Program-made: the position numbers and the translations under genes | NCBI RefSeq assembly: GCF_017599305.1 | Contig: NZ_JAGFWR010000005.1 | Span: 248,001 to 312,000 of the forward strand | Direction of reading: 5' to 3' | DNA: 64,000 bases | Origin: Micromonospora antibiotica | GTDB lineage: Bacteria > Actinomycetota > Actinomycetes > Mycobacteriales > Micromonosporaceae | Shown: piece by piece, positions 9,583-16,803 of the stretch | How the letters are laid out: every line of letters starts with the position of its first letter | How positions within the stretch are numbered: the first letter of the stretch is position 1 | Notes under the pieces: model-generated | The model's input: the letters and a program-made list of their open reading frames with translations, nothing else | Database searches by the model: none | What the model was told of the DNA's origin: nothing

Positions 9583-10236
9583 TCACGACCACCTGGCGCA
9601 CTCGGCGTCGAGGCGTGGTTCGGTCCGCACCCAGACCTCGCCCCCGGCGGCCCCGGCCGGGGCGTCGACCCGTTCGAGACCGAGGAACCCGATCAACTGG
9701 AGCAGTTCGGCCCGCTCGGCCCGGTCGTCGTCGACACCGTGCGAATCGAAGAAGACGTGGTACTCGCCGCTCGGGTCGACGCAGCCCGAGTCCGCCCAGA
9801 TCCGGGCGACCTCCACGATCGCCGCCGCTTCCGTCGTGAACGTGGCGGCGCGGGCCGCACCACGGGCCTCCGGTGACGCGTCGAGGTCGGCGCGGCCGGG
9901 GAACCACTGGCCGAAGCGGTCGAGGCCGCCGTACCCGTTCTCGAAGAACAGCATCGCGCCCGGCAGGTAGCGGTTGGCCCGGTCGGTCCGCAGGTGTTCC
10001 GACCGGGGCTGGTCCCCGCGCCTGATCCGGGAGATCACCCCCGCCCGGGGCATGAGCACCACGCGCTGCCCCGCCGCCTCGTCCTCGATGGTGTAGGTGT
10101 CGCAGTCCCGCCCCCGGAAGAACGCCGAGAACGCCAGGTACGCCTCCTGCGGGTCACCCACCGAGACGTGTTCGACACTGCCGTCCCCGGCGGTGAAGAC
10201 GAACTGCTTCGGTCCGGGCTCGTAAGGGCGGGCCAT
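9583..10236 (-). CDS. Hypothetical protein, paralogue of the C-terminal domain of the downstream DUF6357 protein
   Basis: A 217-aa soluble protein. Residues 10-75 (FVFTAGDGSVEHVSVGDPQE, then AYLAFSAFFRGRDCDTYTIE and VVLMPRAGVISRIRRG) align with the C-terminal domain of the adjacent 423-aa protein. The motif Y/F-T-I-E-D-E is followed by a strand pair and the R-I-(R/T) block. It is followed after 75 nt by that gene on the same strand, so they are probably co-transcribed and may form a complex. No enzymatic motif is visible. The ATG at 10236 begins MARPYEPGPKQ and has a GAGG-like sequence just upstream. Confidence 0.65.
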   Translation of the reverse strand: MARPYEPGPKQFVFTAGDGSVEHVSVGDPQEAYLAFSAFFRGRDCDTYTIEDEAAGQRVVLMPRAGVISRIRRGDQPRSEHLRTDRANRYLPGAMLFFENGYGGLDRFGQWFPGRADLDASPEARGAARAATFTTEAAAIVEVARIWADSGCVDPSGEYHVFFDSHGVDDDRAERAELLQLIGFLGLERVDAPAGAAGGEVWVRTEPRLDAECARWS

Positions 10237-10290
10237 GCACGTCCTCGGTTAGCGGATGACAGCTCCACCGGGCGGTGGACCAGGGCAGAC

Positions 10291-10316
10291 ATGCCTACGG
10301 CCTTGATCATAGGCAT
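10291..10316. promoter_or_regulatory. Inverted repeat upstream of the DUF6357 pair
   Basis: ATGCCTA (10291-10297) and TAGGCAT (10310-10316) form 7-bp perfect arms around 12 nt, 55-80 nt upstream of the 10236 start. It could be an operator; no regulator is assigned. Confidence 0.35.
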
Positions 10317-10376
10317 GCCTGGCCGGGTGGTCCTGTGCTGGCGGTCAGCCGCCGGCCCGCGCAGGGCGGTGGGCGC

Positions 10377-12032
10377 TCAGTGCCGGCGCTGCGGCACGAC
10401 GAGCAGCGTCACGGAGTTCGCCGGGTACGTCGCGCTGACGCCGCCCCGGGTCACCCGCAGATCCGCACCCCGGACGATCGAGGTGAGGTCGGCCGGGCCG
10501 TAGGTGAACCGCTGCGCCCGGTCCCCGCCGCGCAGGCCGGGGAGCGCCAACCGGGACGTCAGGTCACCGCCCGTCTTGTTGACCACCATCACGGTCAGTG
10601 CCCGGTCGGACGAGCGTTGCGCGGCATAGACCGCGAGCTGCCCCTGGTCGCTGCTGACCGCCGAGACACTCACGTCGCCGAACCTGCTGCCGACGCCGTC
10701 GTAGTTCCGGTACATCCGGAAGGCGTACGCGCCGGGGTCCGTCGGTTTCGGCTCGCCCCAGATCGTGGCCAGGTCCAGCCCCTCACGGCCGAAGATGCCG
10801 AGGACGTCGGCCTGGGCGAGCGCGCCGTTGATGTCGTCCAGCGCACCCCAGTTGTATTCGGTGATGGCGACCTTCGTACCCGGGTAGTGCTGGGCGACCC
10901 ACGCCTTCATCTGCCGGATGAACTGCAACGGCGGCGCGTTGACCCCGCCCGGCCCGATCCACGACTCGTCGACGTACGTCGGGTCCCACAGCGACCGGGT
11001 GGACCGCAGCCGCAGCGCGTTGGCATCCGGGTCCTTACCGCCGCTGATCTGCGGGTAGTAGTGCTGGTCGAAGTAGTCGAGGAAGCGCTTCCCGCCGTGG
11101 GCGTCGCTGAAGTCCTTCATGTTCTTCAGGTACCACTGGGAGAGGTTGAGCCCGCCGTGCGCCGCCGCGTCCGCACCCGGCGCGCAGCCGTCCACACCGG
11201 ACGCCACCCACTCGCAGTATCCCCAGCCGGACGGGCCGAGCACCGCCGCATGCGGGTCGGCGGCCTTGATGGCAGCGGCGGTCGCGGTGCCCTTGCCACC
11301 CAACTCGTCGTAGCTCACCGGCTCGGGATGCACGTCACGGTGGGTGGAATTCCACAGGACCGGCTCGTTGTCGAGTTCGTAGATCTTCACGCCCCCGCGT
11401 GCCGCCGGGCCGAACTGGTTCACGAGATGGGACACCATCTCCCCGGCGAACGACGCGCCGGCCGGGATGGAGGTGTCGGTGGGAACCGCGCCGGTCAGGT
11501 TCGCGTCGGCACGCCGACCGTTGCCGCAGTTGGGATCCCACTGGTCGAACGAGTCCTGCTCCGGGAAGCGGGTGGCGGGGAAGCCGCAGGCGAACGGGTG
11601 CGACGAGGGCGAGTCCTTCGCCACCCAGCCGATCAACGGCACGGCGACCACCTGTTTCGTCCCGTGGTCCCGGTTGCGCTGGACGAACGCCTCGACCGTG
11701 TTGTCGGGCCCGGCGACGATGTTCTCGAAGTACCAGTCGCTACCCGTGTTGTAGGTGTGGTTCTTGAAGTTGTAGCGGCTGCTCGCGTTACCGCCCCAGC
11801 GGGCCACCGGCGTGTCGAGCTCGGCGACGAGGGCGGGGTCTCCGCCGTTCATGCCGTAGATGTCGGGGCTGATCCGGTGCCGGGCGGCGGACACGTCCAC
11901 GGTCAGGGTGAGATCGGCGGCGGCGGCCGCCGGGCCGACGCCCGCCTGGGTGGCCAACAACCCCACCACGAGAGAGCCGGCCACCCCGATCACCGTGGCC
12001 GGTCGTGGCCTGCGCCGTCGTCGCACACCCAT
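10377..12032 (-). CDS. Secreted GH44 endoglucanase/xyloglucanase
   Basis: A 551-aa secreted protein with a signal peptide (MGVRRRRRP n-region, hydrophobic core GVAGSLVVGLLATQ, AAAAA cleavage). The mature start TVDVSAARHRISPDIYGMN and the RWGGNASSRYNFKN and DWYFEN blocks are hallmarks of glycoside hydrolase family 44. Two catalytic Glu are visible: the acid/base in YELDNEPVLW and the nucleophile in AITEYNWG. The C-terminal beta-sandwich (VMVVNKTGGDL) is normal for GH44, and no carbohydrate-binding module follows. GH44 enzymes cut beta-1,4-glucans including xyloglucan and carboxymethylcellulose. ATG 12032 has AGGAGA at good spacing, and an intact promoter lies upstream. Confidence 0.9.
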   Translation of the reverse strand: MGVRRRRRPRPATVIGVAGSLVVGLLATQAGVGPAAAAADLTLTVDVSAARHRISPDIYGMNGGDPALVAELDTPVARWGGNASSRYNFKNHTYNTGSDWYFENIVAGPDNTVEAFVQRNRDHGTKQVVAVPLIGWVAKDSPSSHPFACGFPATRFPEQDSFDQWDPNCGNGRRADANLTGAVPTDTSIPAGASFAGEMVSHLVNQFGPAARGGVKIYELDNEPVLWNSTHRDVHPEPVSYDELGGKGTATAAAIKAADPHAAVLGPSGWGYCEWVASGVDGCAPGADAAAHGGLNLSQWYLKNMKDFSDAHGGKRFLDYFDQHYYPQISGGKDPDANALRLRSTRSLWDPTYVDESWIGPGGVNAPPLQFIRQMKAWVAQHYPGTKVAITEYNWGALDDINGALAQADVLGIFGREGLDLATIWGEPKPTDPGAYAFRMYRNYDGVGSRFGDVSVSAVSSDQGQLAVYAAQRSSDRALTVMVVNKTGGDLTSRLALPGLRGGDRAQRFTYGPADLTSIVRGADLRVTRGGVSATYPANSVTLLVVPQRRH

Positions 12033-12079
12033 CAGAGTCTCCTGCCGCCGATCGGCCCAGAGTGGCCGAACCGTCACCC

Positions 12080-12107
12080 ACATTACGTGTCGTCCAGATC
12101 AAGTCAA
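12080..12107 (-). promoter_or_regulatory. Promoter of the GH44 gene, overlapping an inverted repeat
   Basis: Minus-strand TTGACT (12107-12102), 16-nt spacer, TAATGT (12085-12080), giving a leader of about 40 nt. The -35 box overlaps an inverted repeat GTCAAT...ATTGAC (12103-12125, 11-nt centre), a plausible operator for substrate-dependent control. Confidence 0.5.
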
Positions 12108-12267
12108 TCGATTCATTCAATTGACATGCGACGATCTTAATTGCTGCCGCCATCGCCATGCGGACGGCAATCAGGGAGGCGGAAAAGGCCGACGGCTACC
12201 GTGCCCGGCTCCGTCCCCGGGCACCGGGCACCGGCATTTCGGCCGTCCGGGTGCCGGCTGTGGGCAG

Positions 12268-15200
12268 CTAGGGCCGAACCGGGTCCTGGCGCGGCAGCTC
12301 GGCTGACAGGACCTTGAAGTAGCGCAACGGCGACCATGCCTGCCGGTCGCCGATGACATAGAGCCGGCGCTTGGCCCGGCTCACCGCGACGTTGAGCAGG
12401 TTGGGCCTGCTCGACGCCCACCGGCGGGCACCCACCCGGTCCGGCGCACCGCCGAGCACCAACACGACGATGTCGGCCTGCTTGCCCTGTGCCGTGTGGA
12501 CGGTGCCGGCGACCAGACCGGGATACCGCCGGGTCCGCCGGCCGACCTCGCGGGCGACGTCCCGGAACGGCCCGATCACCATGACCTCGGACATGTCGAA
12601 GTCCAGCTCGGCGAGGGTGGCGAGGATACGGTCGAGCTGCCGGCCCTGGTCGGGAATCCAGTGGCCCTGCGCGCCGGTGCCCGCGACGTCGATCCACTTC
12701 GACGGGGGCAGCGTCGGGTAGACGAGCTGGAAGCGGTCCGCTGCCCCGGTGCCGGTGCCATCGATCATCAGACCGCCGTAGGCGACCTGGTTGACGATGT
12801 CGAACATCGGCTGGTCGCAGCGCCGGTGCACGGTCAGCGGCACACCAACCCAGGTCGGCTCGTCGTCACCGTCCAGCCAGGTGCCCAACGGCGTGAGCCG
12901 GTCGGCGAGGCGCTGGACGGAGGTACGGCTGGTCAGCCACTGCTCGTCCACCGCCTGCTCGGTCCGGATCGCCTGTTCGGTGCGGAACGGCAGGGTGGTG
13001 ATCGGCTCCAGTTGCAACGGGTCGCCGACGACCACCGCACGCCTGGTGCGCCAGAGCGCCCCGACCGCGTTCTGTGGTGTCGCCTGCCCGGCCTCGTCGA
13101 TGAGCAGCCAACCGAGCGCTTCCCTGCCGAGGTGACCGAACACCCGGGCGTACGAGGCGAAGGTGGTGGACACCACCGGCACCACGAAGAAGAGGCTCTG
13201 CCAGGCCGCCAGCGCCGCATCGGGGGCCAGATCGGTGGGGGCGTCGCCGCCTACGAGATCCATCGCGGCCTGCAGGTTGCGTCGCAGCCGGGTGGCGTTG
13301 TGTCGCAGGAACGCCTTGTGCAGCGCCAGGGCCGCCAGGAACAGGTCGCTACGCGCCTCGTTCCACTCCCGGTCGGTCCAGAGCGCCGCCAACTCCCGGC
13401 GCTGGCGGTCGGCGTGCCATTCGGGGTCGGGGAAGTGCCGGCCGAGCACGCTCGCAGCCCGCCTCAGCCGCGCCTGGAGGGTGGAGAGGTCGGCCTCGGC
13501 CGCCCGGATCGCGTCCTCGGCCGCGCCGTGGGCCTGGACGGCCGTGGAGAGTTCCTGTTCCGCCGACGCCACCGTCCGCCTGGCCGCGGTCAGCGGCGCG
13601 TGGTCGACCCGCGGCTTGGGTATGCCCGCCGCCAGCATGCGTCGGATCTCGTCCGCCTGCCGCCGGGCGGTGTCCACCGCCCGCTGTACCACGTCGATCT
13701 CCACCTGCACGGCAGCCCGCTCCGCCCGGGCCGCGTCCAACGCGACCTGGGCCTGCCGGACCCCGGCCAGGAGCTGACCGTCGTGGTACGACCAGCGCCG
13801 TCGTGCCTCGCCGAGGGTACGCAACCACTCCCACGGGCCGGGCTGCGCCCGTTGGTGCGCCGCCTGCGCGGTCAACCACCGGCTCAGCTCCGCCTCACTC
13901 GACCACAGGGCCCGCTCGGCGGTGGCCCTGCGGCCGGTGCTCAGGTGCTCGACCTGCCGCTCGGCCGTCGCGAGGGTCTGGTCGGCAGCCGCCGCGCGAC
14001 GGCGGGCGTCCCGTTCGGCCTCGGCCTGGAGGGCCGACGCGATCCGGTCGGCCTCGGCCACCCGCTCGCGCTCGGTGTCCAACGCCACCACGTGGCGACG
14101 CCGTGCCGACTCGACCGAACCCGCCGCCACCTTCACGGCGTGCCGCAGCTCGGCAAGGTGGAGCTCGGGATGATCCCGGCGCTCGACGTCGCGGTACACC
14201 TCGGCCCGCTTCGTACGCACCGCCTCGACCCGTGCCTGCGCGGCCCGGAACCGCGACACCGCAGTCGACCACGGGACCTCCGGGCCCGTCTGCTCGTACC
14301 CTTTCAGCACCGACAGCAGGCCGGACCAGATGTGGCCCTCGCCGGCTCCCTCCCGGGGCTCGTCCGGGGTGTGGTACCAGAACGTGTTGACGAACCGGCT
14401 CCGGTTGGCCTTGTTCCCCAGCCGCGCCGCGACCAGGGCCCATGCCCGCTCGCCGACCTGCGGTTGCTCGGCATCCGGCTGACCGGCCAACAGTGCCGTG
14501 GCGATGTCGGGAAAGTAGTCGGCCGCCGCCGCCCGTTCCCGCCACGAGTCATCGATCGCGTCAGCGGCGGGAATCTCGTCGGTGACGTTCTGCACGGCAC
14601 CGTTGTTGGCCGAGGCGACAACCATCTCGAAGCCCGTGAGGTCGGGCTGCCACACGTCGACGACCCGCGTACGTTGTCCTGTGCTCCAGCGGAGCTGCCG
14701 TCCGGTGAACGCCCGGGCCGGATCGGTCAGCGCGGCCAGCCGCCGGGCCCGCTCGACGACGAGCGCCGCGACGAGGTCGCGCAGCATCGTGGTCTTACCG
14801 GTGCCCGGCGGGCCGTTGACGCCGAGAATCCCGGCGGTCATGCCCAGCGCGGTGCAGACGGCCACCTGCTGGTTGAGCGCGAGCGCGTGCTCGGGATGGC
14901 TGGGCCACCGCCCCGCCGGCACCACCCCTGGTGCCGTCGCCGCCAACACGGCGTCGACACGGTCGCACACGTCGACCCGGCCGGCGGTGGCAAGATCGGC
15001 CTCGGGCCGCAGATAGTCGCGCAGTGCGACGCCGACCTCACCCTTGGCGACCTTTTCCGCGACCCGCTCCAGGTCGTACATGATGAAGCTGTTGAGAAAC
15101 GCGTGGCCCGCGGCGCTGTCCGGGTTGCGACGGGCCACGAGCTGGCTCTTGATCCGGATGTCGGTACAGGGTAGGGCTGCGCCGATCCCGGCCACCCCCA

Positions 15201-15780
15201 GGGCCAGATGCAGGCAGTCGGCGAGCAGGCCGTGGTCCACCACCCGCGGAGCCATCTGCGGCGCACAGTTCTCCGTACCGTCGCTGGTCACGGTCACCAA
15301 CTCCTGGAGCGACTCGTGGAGACCCTCGGTGGCGGACTCGAACCGCGCGAGCCAGTCGCCTCTGGCACGCCTGTCCCGCACCAACCGGCCGGTCGCCCAG
15401 GCGCAACTCGACAGCACCAGCGAGTCGAGCAACACGTGCCCCTGCTCGTCGACCGTCAGAGCGACGACGGCGCTCTCCCCCGCCGGCCTTTCGTCGTAGC
15501 TGTCCGGGTCCGGTTCGAATATCCGGGACAGCACCCCGAACAGTTCGTCGAGACGGTGGATGCCCAGATACACGACGTGTCGCCACGTCTGGTTCGGACG
15601 CAGCTTCCACCGCGAGAGCTCGTGACCCGCCTCCCACGGCAACGGCTGTCCCGGCTGGACCGCGAAGACCAACCGGTCCCGGCTGACCCGCTCGACGCTC
15701 TGCGGACTGAACATCTCCACGGTTCGCCAGAACCTGACAACCTCTGCCTGTGCGGCCTGCGCGCTCCGTCGCAACACCAC
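12268..15780 (-). CDS. Large SF1 (Upf1-like) helicase/AAA protein with coiled-coil insertion
   Basis: A 1,170-aa soluble protein. It has Walker A G-P-P-G-T-G-K-T-T near residue 325, motif II L-L-I-D-E-A-G-Q near 892, motif III GDPLQLEP, and C-terminal motifs V-H-T-A-Q-G-K-Q (V) and LNVAVSRAKRRLYVIG (VI). This is the signature set of superfamily 1B (Upf1/DNA2-like) helicases. Between motifs I and II lies a roughly 450-residue Ala/Arg/Glu-rich segment predicted to be coiled coil. Residues 1-300 form an accessory domain that is not recognised. GTG 15780 is immediately preceded by a stop in frame (15795-15793), and the ribosome site is weak. It is divergent from the NLR-like pair at 16054, sharing a 273-nt intergenic region. 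A role in nucleic-acid surveillance or defence is inferred from this context only. Confidence 0.8.
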   Translation of the reverse strand: MVLRRSAQAAQAEVVRFWRTVEMFSPQSVERVSRDRLVFAVQPGQPLPWEAGHELSRWKLRPNQTWRHVVYLGIHRLDELFGVLSRIFEPDPDSYDERPAGESAVVALTVDEQGHVLLDSLVLSSCAWATGRLVRDRRARGDWLARFESATEGLHESLQELVTVTSDGTENCAPQMAPRVVDHGLLADCLHLALGVAGIGAALPCTDIRIKSQLVARRNPDSAAGHAFLNSFIMYDLERVAEKVAKGEVGVALRDYLRPEADLATAGRVDVCDRVDAVLAATAPGVVPAGRWPSHPEHALALNQQVAVCTALGMTAGILGVNGPPGTGKTTMLRDLVAALVVERARRLAALTDPARAFTGRQLRWSTGQRTRVVDVWQPDLTGFEMVVASANNGAVQNVTDEIPAADAIDDSWRERAAAADYFPDIATALLAGQPDAEQPQVGERAWALVAARLGNKANRSRFVNTFWYHTPDEPREGAGEGHIWSGLLSVLKGYEQTGPEVPWSTAVSRFRAAQARVEAVRTKRAEVYRDVERRDHPELHLAELRHAVKVAAGSVESARRRHVVALDTERERVAEADRIASALQAEAERDARRRAAAADQTLATAERQVEHLSTGRRATAERALWSSEAELSRWLTAQAAHQRAQPGPWEWLRTLGEARRRWSYHDGQLLAGVRQAQVALDAARAERAAVQVEIDVVQRAVDTARRQADEIRRMLAAGIPKPRVDHAPLTAARRTVASAEQELSTAVQAHGAAEDAIRAAEADLSTLQARLRRAASVLGRHFPDPEWHADRQRRELAALWTDREWNEARSDLFLAALALHKAFLRHNATRLRRNLQAAMDLVGGDAPTDLAPDAALAAWQSLFFVVPVVSTTFASYARVFGHLGREALGWLLIDEAGQATPQNAVGALWRTRRAVVVGDPLQLEPITTLPFRTEQAIRTEQAVDEQWLTSRTSVQRLADRLTPLGTWLDGDDEPTWVGVPLTVHRRCDQPMFDIVNQVAYGGLMIDGTGTGAADRFQLVYPTLPPSKWIDVAGTGAQGHWIPDQGRQLDRILATLAELDFDMSEVMVIGPFRDVAREVGRRTRRYPGLVAGTVHTAQGKQADIVVLVLGGAPDRVGARRWASSRPNLLNVAVSRAKRRLYVIGDRQAWSPLRYFKVLSAELPRQDPVRP

Positions 15781-16053
15781 TCCGATCGTCGATCAGATCG
15801 TGCCCGGGCGGAGGATCGTATCGTTCGCAGAACGCCGACGGGCACCCGATGAGGCTCCCGTACGGGGGCACCGGATCTCGGTCGGCTCCGTCCTTGTCGT
15901 CACGGCCCGAGTCCTGTGTGGACACCGGTTTTCCTCCCCGCCCATCGTGACCGGGCCCGGCACGATGAAAGCCTCATTGTTGGGGGATTCGCTGTCGCCT
16001 CGGGATGGTAGAAACGAACCGACCGACCGGTGTGCCCAGCGGAGGGTGAATGG

Positions 16054-16803
16054 GTGTCTGACATCGCGGACCCGAGCCGGCATCTCGTCCTCACCGTGGA
16101 CGTGGAGCGGTACAGCGGGCGGGACAACGTGCTCCAGTGGCGTGTCCAGCAGGCCCTGCCGAGGATCATGCAGCGGGCCCGGGAGGAGCTGGGCCTACTC
16201 CCGGATGGCTGGCTGGTCCAGCCGAGCGGCGACGGGCAGCTCGCGATCCTGCCGCAGGGCACCAGCGAGCGGACGATCGTGACCCGACTGGCACCGACCG
16301 TGGACCGGCTGCTCCGCGAACACAACCACGGACTGGCCCCCGAAGCCCGCATCCGGCTACGGATCGGCGTCCACGAGGGCCTGGTCCACCTCGACGGCGG
16401 CAACGGCTTTCCCGGCGAGGCCGTCGTCACGGCCTGCCGACTGGTCGACTCTCCACAGCTCAAGGCCACCCTGCGACGGTTTCCCGAGGCGCAGGTCGCA
16501 CTGATCGTGTCGGACCGGCTCTACCAGGATGTCGTCCGGCACTACGGTGACCTGCGGCCAGAGCACTTCCTGCGGGTGACCGCCAGCCTGCCGGAAAAGA
16601 GCTTCGACGCCGTCGCCTGGATCCACCTGCCTGGCGAGAACGCCGCCGCAGAACAGCCCTCCCCCGCCACCACCCCGGTCCAGCCCTCCGCCGGCGGTCA
16701 GACCTTCCAGCACATCACGGCGCACGGGCCGACAGCGTTCGGCAACGGCAACGTGATCACCACGTACGGTTCCGCCGGCAGCGCGACCCCGCACCGGCCC
16801 TGA
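16054..16803 (+). CDS. Cyclase-fold signalling/effector protein with C-terminal amyloid-signalling-like motif
   Basis: A 249-aa protein. Residues 9-190 resemble a class III nucleotide-cyclase catalytic domain: metal-binding Asp16 in LTVDVERYS and Asp60 in SGDGQLAIL, RLRIGVHEG near 102-109, and GEAVVTACR at 121-129. Arg129 is present, but the Asn expected before the A-x-R is Val, so cyclase activity is doubtful. A Pro/Ala-rich linker leads to residues 221-235, ITAHGPTAFGNGNVI, which closely match residues 30-44 of the NTPase encoded next. GTG 16054 has GGAGG 8 nt upstream; the earlier in-frame GTG at 16030 does not. The stop overlaps the next start (TGATG), so the two are translationally coupled. 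A NACHT-regulated effector or sensor role is inferred. Confidence 0.75.
   Translation: MSDIADPSRHLVLTVDVERYSGRDNVLQWRVQQALPRIMQRAREELGLLPDGWLVQPSGDGQLAILPQGTSERTIVTRLAPTVDRLLREHNHGLAPEARIRLRIGVHEGLVHLDGGNGFPGEAVVTACRLVDSPQLKATLRRFPEAQVALIVSDRLYQDVVRHYGDLRPEHFLRVTASLPEKSFDAVAWIHLPGENAAAEQPSPATTPVQPSAGGQTFQHITAHGPTAFGNGNVITTYGSAGSATPHRP

Noticed and set aside
16054-16803. A functional adenylate/guanylate cyclase
   Set aside because: Both metal Asp residues remain, but the Asn of the transition-state pair is Val, so a catalytic claim is not supported. Annotated as cyclase-fold only.
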